A DNA stretch of 64,000 nt from Bacillus sp. FJAT-25509 (GCF_001420605.1 NZ_LJIZ01000016.1:1-64000); one strand, 5' to 3'; counted from the first letter of the stretch, positions 45,216 to 53,304 are shown. Numbers and translations: made by a program. Notes: a model not told the origin generated them from the letters alone.

Positions 45216-45353
45216 GTGAAAGCAGATGGACTAAAACTAACAAGAGATAACTACATAAAGGTAAGTAATAAAAGCTCGTTTATTAAAGGTAAAGTCTATG
45301 ATGATTCATTTGTTAAAACCATACTGAAAACTGCTTGTATAATTTTGATTTGA
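45216..45353 (+). CDS. Possible 45-residue frame, perhaps a remnant
   Basis: GTG start; KADGLKLTRDNYIKVSNKSS then FIKGKVYDDSFVKTILKTAC. Basic, beta-like. Sits between two nuclease genes. No good ribosome site; may be a piece of a larger lost gene. Confidence 0.3.
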   Translation: MKADGLKLTRDNYIKVSNKSSFIKGKVYDDSFVKTILKTACIILI

Positions 45354-45380
45354 ATATGAAGTTTTTTAACTCATTAAATA

Positions 45381-45809
45381 ATGAAAGATTTTAATAAAGA
45401 AATTGATGATTTTCTGATAGATGATAAACCGTTTGTTAAAGTTACTAATTTAAATGATATAGAAAAAGTTTCAGGATATTACATGATGATATTTGATGAG
45501 TATAATCAAGTTTATATCGGACAAAGTACGAATATGAAAAAACGTGTTATGTCACATTGGAGTACCCTAAAAGAATTTGACCGTTTAATATTCGGAAATA
45601 AAGAAAATTCTATGTTGTCAGTAGATAGTTTTAGTGCGTTAGATATGACTAGATTGAATGCTTTCAAAACTCATTCCCTTTATGAGTTTGAGAATAATTT
45701 CATTAACTTCTTTAATCCAAATTTAATTATAAATAGAACAGTTGGTGGAGAGTTAAGTGGATTAAGTGATGCTGTCGCTAACGGAAAAACAAGAGAATTA
45801 AATGTTTAA
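45381..45809 (+). CDS. GIY-YIG nuclease family protein
   Basis: 142 residues. GIY-YIG fold in the order expected: GYYMMIFDEYNQVYIGQSTN (GIY and YIG-like motifs), MKKRVMSHW (catalytic Arg), SLYEFENNFINFFNP (metal Glu), LIINRTVGGE (Asn). No accessory domain. No clear ribosome site, so the start is uncertain. Follows the PD-(D/E)XK gene in the same direction. Confidence 0.75.
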   Translation: MKDFNKEIDDFLIDDKPFVKVTNLNDIEKVSGYYMMIFDEYNQVYIGQSTNMKKRVMSHWSTLKEFDRLIFGNKENSMLSVDSFSALDMTRLNAFKTHSLYEFENNFINFFNPNLIINRTVGGELSGLSDAVANGKTRELNV

Positions 45810-45816
45810 CAAAGTA

Positions 45817-45850
45817 GCTGCTAAGGACTAACTTAGCAGTTTTTTTTATT
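45817..45850 (+). terminator. Terminator behind the GIY-YIG gene
   Basis: CTGCTAAG / CTTAGCAG stem followed by eight T. Confidence 0.85.
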
Positions 45851-45871
45851 TTCTGAGCCACTTCCCAATGG

Positions 45872-45959
45872 AACAATTCTAAACCTGTCTTTCCAATAAT
45901 TATAAACGACAGGTTTTAATTATACCAAATATTGTCATTTAACAACATTCCAATATTGA
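45872..45959. repeat. 88-nt repeat with conserved stem, copy 1
   Basis: Aligns without gaps to 47081-47168, about 85 percent by eye. Contains AAACCTGTC ... GACAGGTTT, a 9-bp perfect stem, and the shared tail AACATTCCAATATTGA. Lies ~160 bp upstream of a secreted-protein gene. Confidence 0.75.
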
Positions 45960-46056
45960 ATGTCTTTGTTACAATTAAGAACTATCACTAACAGGGTTAT
46001 TACAGTTATGATTATTATAAATAACGATTTGATGACAATAAGTAACCTTAACCCAT

Positions 46057-46095
46057 AAAAAAAGACTTTCACAGTCATTTGTGGAAGTCTTTTTT
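46057..46095 (+). terminator. Terminator-like hairpin in the leader of the secreted-protein gene
   Basis: AAAAAAGACTTTCACA / TGTGGAAGTCTTTTTT, T run included, ending 25 bases before the ATG. It could end a short upstream RNA starting near repeat copy 1 or act as an attenuator. Confidence 0.65.
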
Positions 46096-46120
46096 ATAAA
46101 AATTTACAAAGGAGATAGTT

Positions 46121-46777
46121 ATGAAAAAAAAATTAATTGCAGTATTAACAGCTTTATTCATTGGTTTAATTCCTTTCACAGCAAATGCAGAGGAAAGCTC
46201 AAAAGATATTAAAGGAGAAGAAGCTTTAGTAGATGTATTTAAGCAAATTGAAAGTGACATTAATTTTGCTTTAGAACATGGTATAGAGAAAAGTGAAACA
46301 ATATATACCCAACCTATTGAACTTGAGGATGGTGTTGAATTGCTGTCCTCGGAGACAGTAATATATAATGTAGATGGAACGATAGCAGGAGATTATAGTG
46401 TAAAAGTTCAACCAGAAGTAAGTGAAAACATTATAGCGCCTAGAGTAGTAATTAATACTGGTGGTTATGATTGGAAATATGTAAATACCAAATATACTGA
46501 TACATATTTAGAGCATACAATTAAGGGTCCTATACAAGCTTTATTAGCGTTTGGAACACCATATTTACCTACAATAGCTCAACAATCATTTGCTGGAGGA
46601 CTATCAGCTTATATAGGTTTATATGCTAATCCTAAACTTTATTATTTTAAATCAGTTTTATATACCGATCATGATGCCGTTAACAATTATTACAAATTGA
46701 AGGTATATACTTATAAAGATAAAGGTAGAACAAAATTAGAATCTACTAAAACAATAACAACTAAATCTAAAAGATAA
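46121..46777 (+). CDS. Secreted protein of unknown function
   Basis: 218 residues, ATG behind AAAGGAG. Sec signal peptide KKKLIAVLTALFIGLIPFTANA with cleavage after ANA. The mature part has an acidic helix (EALVDVFKQIESDINFALEHG), a Tyr-rich middle (TGGYDWKYVNTKYTDTYLEH), a Gly/Ala patch (FAGGLSAYIGLYANPKLYYF) and a basic tail. No family recognised. Convergent with a small membrane protein gene. Confidence 0.7.
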   Translation: MKKKLIAVLTALFIGLIPFTANAEESSKDIKGEEALVDVFKQIESDINFALEHGIEKSETIYTQPIELEDGVELLSSETVIYNVDGTIAGDYSVKVQPEVSENIIAPRVVINTGGYDWKYVNTKYTDTYLEHTIKGPIQALLAFGTPYLPTIAQQSFAGGLSAYIGLYANPKLYYFKSVLYTDHDAVNNYYKLKVYTYKDKGRTKLESTKTITTKSKR

Positions 46778-46794
46778 ATATAGAGTAGTTGAAT

Positions 46795-46959
46795 CTAATT
46801 TTTATAATATCGATTAATACGATGTATCAAATATAAAATTAGAAAAGTTGTTATTACAAAATATATAATTTTTATATATATATTTAAATCACTGTAATTT
46901 AAAGTGAAGATAAGAAAAGTAAAAACAGCACCTAATATAAATTTTAATGTATTCTTCAT
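46795..46959 (-). CDS. 54-residue two-helix membrane protein
   Basis: ATG behind AGAGAGG. MKNTLKFILGAVFTFLIFTL and IKIIYFVITTFLILYLIH form two membrane helices, tail HRINRYYKN. Its stop lies 17 bases from the stop of the convergent secreted-protein gene. Such pairs occur in bacteriocin/immunity loci, but nothing else supports that here. Confidence 0.5.
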   Translation of the reverse strand: MKNTLKFILGAVFTFLIFTLNYSDLNIYIKIIYFVITTFLILYLIHRINRYYKN

Positions 46960-47080
46960 ATTGTACCTCTCTAAAAAGTAATATGTTCAAAATAAAAAAA
47001 GTGGGTTTTCAAATCCAAAACATTAATTAAATGTCCTTTAATTATCAAACGATCTTTAGGATTTTTTGACCTAAAGGCGT

Positions 47081-47168
47081 AACAGTTCTAACCCTATCTA
47101 TCCAATAATTATAAACGATAGGTTTTAATTATACCAAATATCCCCATGTAATAACATTCCAATATTGA
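47081..47168. repeat. 88-nt repeat with conserved stem, copy 2
   Basis: Partner of 45872-45959. The stem is CCTATC/GATAGG instead of CCTGTC/GACAGG, a compensated base pair; one outer pair is lost. Lies ~190 bp upstream of a small membrane peptide and a second secreted-protein gene. Confidence 0.75.
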
Positions 47169-47359
47169 CTGTTTTGATCACAAATAAGGAATCGACTTGC
47201 GTAGGATTAACAGATATAGTTTTATATAGAAGCGCTTCGATTAATATTGTTACGATATTAACTAACACCAGTCGGATATATGAAAATGCATAAAATATTA
47301 GTCTTCTCTGGTAGTTGGTAGTTTACAATATTTATAAATCTATACGAAGAAGTGATTAT

Positions 47360-47464
47360 ATGTTCGATATACTTTGGCAATTTTTAAATTTTGCGGGACT
47401 TATTGCGACTGTTGGTTTATTTGTTAATATCGTAAAAAGAAAGAAAAAAATATATATAAACTAA
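47360..47464 (+). CDS. 34-residue single-helix membrane peptide
   Basis: ATG behind GAAGAAGTG. MFDILWQFLNFAGLIATVGL then FVNIVKRKKKIYIN: one membrane helix with a basic tail, the layout of small membrane toxins or regulators. Stops 13 bases before the next gene. Confidence 0.45.
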   Translation: MFDILWQFLNFAGLIATVGLFVNIVKRKKKIYIN

Positions 47465-47477
47465 AGGATCTAATATT

Positions 47478-47828
47478 ATGAAAAAATATTAGATTTCATT
47501 TTGTATTGCTTTTTGTTTAGTATTTTTATTTGTTGTATCCCCATTTAAAGCAGAAGAACCGCAAATACTGGATGGGGTTACTGAAGCGAAGTATGAGGTT
47601 ACAACATTAGAAGAAGCTAAAGTTGTATCTGTAACTAACCAAGAAGAAGAAAGAATTAACAATTTGTTTAGCCAATACAATCTACAGCCATTAACAACGG
47701 AACTTTCTCCTGAAACTCCTGTTGTTAATTTTAAAAGTATTGATGAATTTGAAACGTTTTTAAAAGATACAAGGAATCCAATTAAATTTAATGATGGTTT
47801 TAAATTAGTAAAAACATATTCTTGGTAA
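47478..47828 (+). pseudogene. Secreted-protein gene with an amber codon in the signal peptide
   Basis: ATG nine bases behind AAAGGA, then KKY, an in-frame TAG as codon 5, then ISFCIAFCLVFLFVVSPFKA, which is plainly the rest of a signal peptide. The mature part (EEPQILDGVTEAKYEVTTLE ... SIDEFETFLKDTRNP ... LVKTYSW) is intact to the stop at 47828. The body is uncorrupted, so the mutation is recent or suppressed. Confidence 0.65.
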
Positions 47829-47830
47829 TT

Positions 47831-47870
47831 AAAAAGTGCAAATTACTAAAATAGTAATTTGCACTTTTTT
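47831..47870 (+). terminator. Terminator
   Basis: AAAGTGCAAATTACT / AGTAATTTGCACTTT perfect stem with T run. Confidence 0.9.
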
Positions 47871-48065
47871 TATCCATCAAATCTTTGCCATATTTCTTTA
47901 ACTTTTAGGAAATATGGGAAACTCAACTTTAAATTTTAGTGGTATGGAGAAATACGAGAAGAAATACAAGAAATTGAACGAATTGAATAAAGGCTACAAG
48001 AGTTCGATTTGACTCTGATATTTATGAATTAATCCGTATCTATTAATTTCCAATAAATAAAATTA

Positions 48066-48093
48066 GAACCACATTTTACCTTGTGGTTCTTTG
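48066..48093 (-). terminator. Terminator-like hairpin behind the isochorismatase gene
   Basis: AGAACCAC / GTGGTTCT stem; weak T tail on either strand. Confidence 0.45.
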
Positions 48094-48173
48094 TTTATTC
48101 TCCAAATAAAAATAATGCTAAAATTACCATGACTTATAAGAGCACTTTTTTATGTTATCAATCTACTTTTATA

Positions 48174-48659
48174 CTAAATAATGTATGGGACAACATTGTA
48201 TGAAATAATGTTTCGATCACGATACGTTTGAGTTATTACATCACTTTTTGTACTAAGTATTCCATTTTGCAATAAGACTGGTTTAAATCCCCTTTCGCTA
48301 GCTCCATTATAAGTAAATAGAACACAATGTTCTGCTGCAAATCCAGCTATTATAACTAGCTCAACGTCATTTCCTTTCAAAATCTGCTCTAATTCAGTAT
48401 TCCAAAATGCATTTGAATGTTCTTTTGAAACACAAATATCTTGTTCTTCTACTTTAATTTCAGGGATAAAAGATAGTAATTCTGAGTTTATTTCCTCTGC
48501 TCCTTCAATATCTTGGACATGTATAACTATGTGATTTTTAGAACGGATACAGTCAGCAACATAATTTATATATTCACATGCACCTTCGACATTCAATGAT
48601 TCTTTTTTATCCTCTAAAAATATTTTTTGCATATCAATAATAAGAAAAGCAATTTTCAT
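48174..48659 (-). CDS. Isochorismatase-family cysteine hydrolase
   Basis: 161 residues. Catalytic Asp in FLIIDMQKIFL, Lys in ICVSKEHSNAF and Cys in AGFAAEHCVLFTYNGA with the preceding cis-peptide region. Family members hydrolyse isochorismate, nicotinamide or similar amides; substrate here unknown. ATG behind TGGAGGG. Confidence 0.88.
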   Translation of the reverse strand: MKIAFLIIDMQKIFLEDKKESLNVEGACEYINYVADCIRSKNHIVIHVQDIEGAEEINSELLSFIPEIKVEEQDICVSKEHSNAFWNTELEQILKGNDVELVIIAGFAAEHCVLFTYNGASERGFKPVLLQNGILSTKSDVITQTYRDRNIISYNVVPYII

Positions 48660-49071
48660 TATTTACCCTCCATGACACTTTATATTCCTTTTAAATAATT
48701 ATTCTATTTGTTTTGTTATAATCCTACCTTTTTTTTAAAATGGCATGTTAGTTGATTTAGAACAATTGAAAATTTTATTGAAAAAGGTAGAAATCCCCCA
48801 AACTATAATAAGTATTGAATTGATATAATTAACAGAAAAATAGTGCTTTTCAAAGAGGAGTTTCTTTATGATGTCGGTCCTGTTTTAATTACAATAGTTA
48901 TTTTTAAACTTGTTATTCCTAATGATCTGTTTATTATGAGACTCATTTCGCTAAAGCTTGCAATCGCTGAACAACCTTTAAGCTGATTCGGTAGCTTTTC
49001 CTTATTCAAGTAAATGGCAGTTTAGTGCAATAAGAAACTGTATAATTAAATTCATAATAGGTGGTGGAATT
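48660..49071. other. Intergenic stretch, ~410 bp
   Basis: No gene I can support. An AAAGAGGAG followed by ATGATG at about 48869 looks like a start but the frame closes within a few codons. Confidence 0.35.
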
Positions 49072-49406
49072 ATGAATTTGAAAGAAAAATTGAAGTTATT
49101 ACTTAAAGAAACTGTTTTTGATTTAGTAAATAAAGATTTTGTAAAAATTAGTTCCAAACTAATCGAAGAACTTACAATTGAGGACATTAAAGAAGAACTA
49201 AATTACTGGGGGATACTTACAATTCCACCTGATTTAGCTTACGAGAATATTAACTATCTGGAGTACAATTATGGCGAAGGATATTCAATGGAATTTGAAC
49301 TTTGGATGATAATGAGGAAAATGACTTAACATTGTCTTGTGAAGCAATAATCGACCAATCAGATAACGTTTTATCGATTTCAATCACAAATTTACACGTT
49401 TTATAG
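49072..49406 (+). pseudogene. Frameshifted small conserved protein (DUF7668-like)
   Basis: ATG behind AGGTGG. Reads MNLKEKLKLLLKETVFDLVN ... YNYGEGYSMEFELWM, then the frame closes in MRKMT. One base shifted it continues NEENDLTLSCEAIIDQSDNV then LSISITNLHVL to a stop at 49406. 'E-F-E-L-W-x-D/N-x-E-x-D-L-T-L' is the natural continuation, so one base was lost near 49309. The family name is tentative. Confidence 0.65.
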
Positions 49407-49509
49407 TTTGTCGTTATTGAACTAACGCAGTGCCTTAGTTACATAAAATCTGGAGTGAATTTCCATGATTCTATACCTAACCATGTGTTGTTTTAAAACA
49501 CTATAAATA

Positions 49510-49541
49510 AAAAACAGTGGGAAACGAATGCTTCTCACTGT
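49510..49541. terminator. Bidirectional terminator
   Basis: AAACAGTG / CACTGTTT (extended GGGAA/TTCTC) between a plus-strand pseudogene and the minus-strand transporter. Confidence 0.7.
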
Positions 49542-49549
49542 TTATTAAT

Positions 49550-50443
49550 TTATTTAGCTGTTTTTCTCAATTGTAGTTTAGAAAATTTCATTGATTGATT
49601 TTCGCTAACAAATGTGGAACCTAATAGCAATGCTCCACCAATCATTTGAATAATGGTCATTTGTTCTTGTAAGATTACCCCTGAAATCAATATAGCTACA
49701 AATGGATCAACATAGCTTAGCATAGCAATGCTCTGACCTTTTAAATTTTGCATACCTGAGAAAAACAACCAAAATCCTACTCCGGTGTTAATAATGCCTA
49801 ACAGTATAATAAAGAATATAGATGATCTTGGTACTTCTAAGATGCCGAATCCCTCCGTAAACAGAACATAAGGCAAAAGAAGTATAGCAGTTATTCCAAG
49901 TTGGATGATTGTAATCTCTAACTTGGCTATGTTTTTAATAAATTTATTCAATAACATTAATGCAGCATAAAATGCTGCTGCAACTAATCCAAAAAAGATT
50001 CCAAGTAGATCACCTTTTCCAGATGCACTTATACCGTTTCCAACAATCAATAACATACCTAATATTGCAACAACAATACAAACAACCTTTTTGATAGATA
50101 ATTGTTCATTAAGGATTACAGGTGAGAGAATCATAACAAAAACTGGTGCAAAGTAGTACGCTAATGTTGCATTTGTGACTGTCGTATAGTCGTAGGATTT
50201 ATACAGGAAAATCCAATTTCCACCTAGTGCAATTCCAGAAAGAAATATAACGGAAGCATTTGCTTTCACTAATTCCCACGGAATAGTTTTTTTCATCACA
50301 AAAAACACGAACATTAAAAATAAACATCCGATTGAACTACTTAGTAAAGCCGTCTCGCTTGAAGATAGATCAATATATCTTACAACTAAACCTATTGTAC
50401 CAAAAATAATCATTGATAATATAAACTGTATTTTAGATTTCAT
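49550..50443 (-). CDS. EamA/DMT-superfamily transporter
   Basis: 297 residues, ten membrane helices in two EamA repeats. Typical repeat segments: GTIGLVVRYIDLSSSETALLSS, ALGGNWIFLYKSYDYTTVTNA and the second-half LLGIINTGVGFWLFFSGMQNL with SYVDPFVAILISGVIL. Probably exports amino acids or other metabolites. Divergent from a LysR regulator, its likely controller. Confidence 0.9.
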   Translation of the reverse strand: MKSKIQFILSMIIFGTIGLVVRYIDLSSSETALLSSSIGCLFLMFVFFVMKKTIPWELVKANASVIFLSGIALGGNWIFLYKSYDYTTVTNATLAYYFAPVFVMILSPVILNEQLSIKKVVCIVVAILGMLLIVGNGISASGKGDLLGIFFGLVAAAFYAALMLLNKFIKNIAKLEITIIQLGITAILLLPYVLFTEGFGILEVPRSSIFFIILLGIINTGVGFWLFFSGMQNLKGQSIAMLSYVDPFVAILISGVILQEQMTIIQMIGGALLLGSTFVSENQSMKFSKLQLRKTAK

Positions 50444-50547
50444 CGGTCAATCCAAGTACTTTTTCCATAATATCATTCACATAAATTATCATTACTTCCC
50501 CATCCCTTTCAAACTTGAATTTTGAATAGGGTTAGCATAGCATAATT

Positions 50548-50574
50548 ATAAACATTACAAAATTGAATGTTTAT
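50548..50574. promoter_or_regulatory. LysR-type operator between the DMT transporter and its regulator
   Basis: ATAAACATT-N9-AATGTTTAT, a perfect 9-bp inverted repeat containing the T-N11-A core. A related half (ACAAAATCGAATGTAAA) recurs 31 bp downstream at about 50588. Confidence 0.7.
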
Positions 50575-50616
50575 CATGTTATATATGACAAAATCGAATG
50601 TAAATGAGGTCGAGTT

Positions 50617-51501
50617 ATGAATATCCAAAAATATATGGCATTTGTCAAAGCAGTTGAATATGGAAGTTTTACAGGAGCTGCTGATGCATTAAATTATACA
50701 CAGTCTGGTATCAGTCGTATGATTAGTGATTTAGAAGCAGAATGGAAAATTACTCTTTTTGAAAGAGGACGTACCGGGATCAATTTAACATCTGATGGTT
50801 TAAAATTATTGCCTCAGTTAAAACGAATCTGTAATGAGCATGAAATTTTACGTATGCAGGTTGAAGACTTACATGATATGAAATCAGGAATGATCCGTAT
50901 CGGAACTTTTTCAAGCGTGGCAACTCATTGGTTACCCAATATGATTAAATTCTTTAAAAAGGATTATCCAAATATTGATTTTGAGCTGCTGTTAGGCGAT
51001 TATTCTGAAATTGAAAACTGGATTGTAGAAGGACGTGTCGACTTTGGATTTTTAAGGTTACCGACAAAAGTAGAAATTGAAACAATTTTTGTGGAGCAAG
51101 ACCGTTTGCTGGCAGTAATTCCTCAAGACCATCCACTTGCTAAGTGTGACAAGTTTCCAATCAGCGAATTATTGAACAGTCCATTTATGTTACTAGAAAA
51201 AGGAGGAAAAGCAGAAATATCAGAGATTTTTGAAAAACATCAAATATCACCATTAATACATTTTACAACATGGGATGACTATGCCATCTTATCTATGGTA
51301 GAAAACGGTTTAGGAATCAGTATATTGCCAGAATTAATTTTACAACGGATTCCTTACAAAATAATATCGAAGGAGCTTGAAGTACCTGCCTTTCGAAATA
51401 TTGGTATTGCTATGCGAGAGGAAAAATCACTGTCACTTGCAGCCAAGAGATTTTTAGAATATTTATCATATAGAAGTTTGACAATTGAACAGTCTGAATA
51501 G
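50617..51501 (+). CDS. LysR-family transcriptional regulator
   Basis: 294 residues. N-terminal winged helix: MAFVKAVEYGSFTGAADALNYTQSGISRMISDLE. Periplasmic-binding-like effector domain follows (IGTFSSVATHWLPNMIKFF, GRVDFGFLRLP, LAVIPQDHPLA, MVENGLGISILPE). ATG behind GAGGT. Likely controls the divergent transporter. Confidence 0.92.
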   Translation: MNIQKYMAFVKAVEYGSFTGAADALNYTQSGISRMISDLEAEWKITLFERGRTGINLTSDGLKLLPQLKRICNEHEILRMQVEDLHDMKSGMIRIGTFSSVATHWLPNMIKFFKKDYPNIDFELLLGDYSEIENWIVEGRVDFGFLRLPTKVEIETIFVEQDRLLAVIPQDHPLAKCDKFPISELLNSPFMLLEKGGKAEISEIFEKHQISPLIHFTTWDDYAILSMVENGLGISILPELILQRIPYKIISKELEVPAFRNIGIAMREEKSLSLAAKRFLEYLSYRSLTIEQSE

Positions 51502-51528
51502 GACATCTTTTATTTAATAAAAACCACT

Positions 51529-51601
51529 TTTTCTTATGCAACTAAAGCATGCTTTAGCTACATAAGAAAAAACAGAATCTTCAATATGGAGATTCTGTTT
51601 T
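51529..51601 (+). terminator. Large palindrome followed by a terminator behind the LysR gene
   Basis: 51529-51572: TTTTTCTTATG ... CATAAGAAAAA around the perfect 16-bp palindrome CTAAAGCATGCTTTAG, in all a 44-bp near-palindrome. Then AACAGAATCT / AGATTCTGTT with T run at about 51573-51602. Confidence 0.7.
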
Positions 51602-51612
51602 TGGTATAAAGG

Positions 51613-51756
51613 TTAAGTATTTCGATTGTACTTCGCTGCTCTTTTAGTTTCTTCAACTTCATCATCAGTCAATTTTTCTTTACCAGTAAAGTGATCAATT
51701 ACTTCTTTTGTAGAAAATTCGCGTGTTTCTATTACCCGATTTACTGTTTCAGATTT
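51613..51756 (-). pseudogene. C-terminal remnant of an unrecognised protein
   Basis: Minus-strand frame RKSETVNRVIETREFSTKEV then IDHFTGKEKLTDDEVEETKR and AAKYNRNT to a stop at 51613. No start; a stop closes the frame just upstream, where the next gene's plus-strand frame begins. Confidence 0.4.
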
Positions 51757-51763
51757 TCTCTAT

Positions 51764-52144
51764 TTGCTTGGTTCAATTATATTTATTTTTTTATTGTTTT
51801 TAAATTCTTATCAGAACTTTTCCTCCAGAAAAAGAGGTGAAGGAGTCTATTGGGATGAAAAAAGAGTAGTTGTTGATTTAACAGGTAATAGTATCTTTTG
51901 GGATGAAATTGAAGAAATAGGATTTTATAATCAATCTTTTTTTTGTATGACTACAAAATCAACATATATTAGAGTATTTATTTATAAAGAAGAGCAAGTT
52001 AGATTGAGACATAAACTTCCATTAAAAAATATTTTTTGGAGATATAGTGGCAACATAGATTGGAATACGATAGAAAAACCAAAAGAAATGCACGAAGCAC
52101 TTATGCAATTTTGGGAAGAAAAAAATAACTCTAACTCTATATGA
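51764..52144 (+). CDS. Paralog of the 28473 membrane protein, lacking its first helix
   Basis: 126 residues if read from the TTG at 51764. One membrane helix (GSIIFIFLLFLNSY), then GVYWDEKRVVVDLTGNSIFW and KEEQVRLRHKLPLKNIFWRY, almost identical to the tail of the protein at 28473-28964. The first ~45 residues of that paralog are absent, no ribosome site is present and a foreign remnant abuts the start, so it is probably 5'-truncated. Confidence 0.6.
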   Translation: MLGSIIFIFLLFLNSYQNFSSRKRGEGVYWDEKRVVVDLTGNSIFWDEIEEIGFYNQSFFCMTTKSTYIRVFIYKEEQVRLRHKLPLKNIFWRYSGNIDWNTIEKPKEMHEALMQFWEEKNNSNSI

Positions 52145-52188
52145 CTTATGAAACTAAAGCATTGCATTAATTCAATAATCGTTCCTAT

Positions 52189-52216
52189 GGTTGTCTAATT
52201 AGATAACCTTTTTTTT
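52189..52216 (+). terminator. Terminator
   Basis: GGTTGTCTAATTAGATAACC stem followed by eight T. Confidence 0.75.
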
Positions 52217-52319
52217 ACACAAAAAATCAACATTTAAATTTAACAGAGCCTAATAATAAAAGATGCACTCAAAACAGTGCTAATAGATTTAGAAATAGTA
52301 AAAAGCATCGATATAGTTA

Positions 52320-52865
52320 TCAATGCTCCTCTTTTATTCTTATAATTGGGTCTTGGTCGTGAAATGCGATGCATATAGGAATAGAAATTTGATTAGGTAG
52401 CTCATTTAAAGCTCTTATGTAAGTTATAACTGTTCTTGCAACTAGGTAGATTGTTGTACCGATTGCTAATTTACTACGATCAAAACCATCTAGCTCATAA
52501 ATTTCACCAAATTGTTCTAAACTTGGTCCTTCAATGTCCTCGATCCAATTACAAGCCCAATCATCATCACCGTCTTCTAACGGATTGTATTCTTCACAAA
52601 TGTAAAATGCACTTTCCCAATTATTATCTAAATCATATTCAAAATATACTGCTTTGGAATCTAATTCAATAGCAATTTTTATTGACTGATCAAGTCCCAT
52701 TTTCAATTCTTTTTTATAGTCGTTTAAATCAATTTGCCTTATTTTATTAGCCCTTTCAGTCCCCGCTAATTGCTTACATCTATTAAAATACTTCTCTTCA
52801 AGTTCCCCAAGGTTTCTCTCTTTTAGATCTACTTGCAATTCATCTAAATAGTCAAAAATATTCAC
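52320..52865 (-). CDS. Hypothetical acidic protein, 181 residues
   Basis: GTG start eight bases behind GGAGG. Helical N-terminus (FDYLDELQVDLKERNLGELE), then AFYICEEYNPLEDGDDDWAC and SKLAIGTTIYLVARTVITYI. Strongly acidic; similar in feel to immunity or SUKH-neighbouring proteins, but no family recognised. Confidence 0.6.
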   Translation of the reverse strand: MNIFDYLDELQVDLKERNLGELEEKYFNRCKQLAGTERANKIRQIDLNDYKKELKMGLDQSIKIAIELDSKAVYFEYDLDNNWESAFYICEEYNPLEDGDDDWACNWIEDIEGPSLEQFGEIYELDGFDRSKLAIGTTIYLVARTVITYIRALNELPNQISIPICIAFHDQDPIIRIKEEH

Positions 52866-52975
52866 ACAATATTCCTCCAGTAGTTATTCCTTTTCGATTA
52901 TAGCATCTATCTTTCTATCAAATCAGATGATTTAAAGTCTTTTCTTTAAACTTATTCGTTTCTAACCGAAACAAA

Positions 52976-53019
52976 AAAATGACAGTCCTTTAATATACCA
53001 TTAGGTCTGTCATTTTTTT
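52976..53019 (-). terminator. Terminator behind the 87-residue gene
   Basis: AAATGACAG ... CTGTCATTT with inner CCT/AGG pairs; A/T runs on both sides. Confidence 0.7.
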
Positions 53020-53040
53020 CGAGTTAATTTTCACTATACG

Positions 53041-53304
53041 TTATGATGATTTATTATTTAATTTTTTTATTTCTAATTGAGTGCCATTAGTCGGTAATTT
53101 TTTTACACTATATTTTCTTTGATCTGCATTTGGCAAAGGTAGTTTCAATATATTTATATTTTTATCGGCAATTTCGTCATTTTGATTTTTAATCTGAATG
53201 CGTTCTTTTACATTAGTCTTTTTTAAACCAATTTGATCAAAAGCTAAAAAACTAACACCTAAAAAAATGACAAATGTAGAAACAAAATATACAATTTTTT
53301 TCAT
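53041..53304 (-). CDS. Small exported or membrane-anchored protein, 87 residues
   Basis: ATG behind TAGGAGG. N-terminal hydrophobic segment KKIVYFVSTFVIFLGVSFLAF, then a Lys/Asn-rich extracytoplasmic part. No lipobox. Function unknown. Confidence 0.6.
   Translation of the reverse strand: MKKIVYFVSTFVIFLGVSFLAFDQIGLKKTNVKERIQIKNQNDEIADKNINILKLPLPNADQRKYSVKKLPTNGTQLEIKKLNNKSS

Noticed and set aside
47880-48020. Coding-like stretch before the isochorismatase gene (EKYEKKYKKLNELNKGYK)
   Set aside because: Repetitive Lys/Glu text in low-complexity sequence, no clear start or family, several frames equally open.
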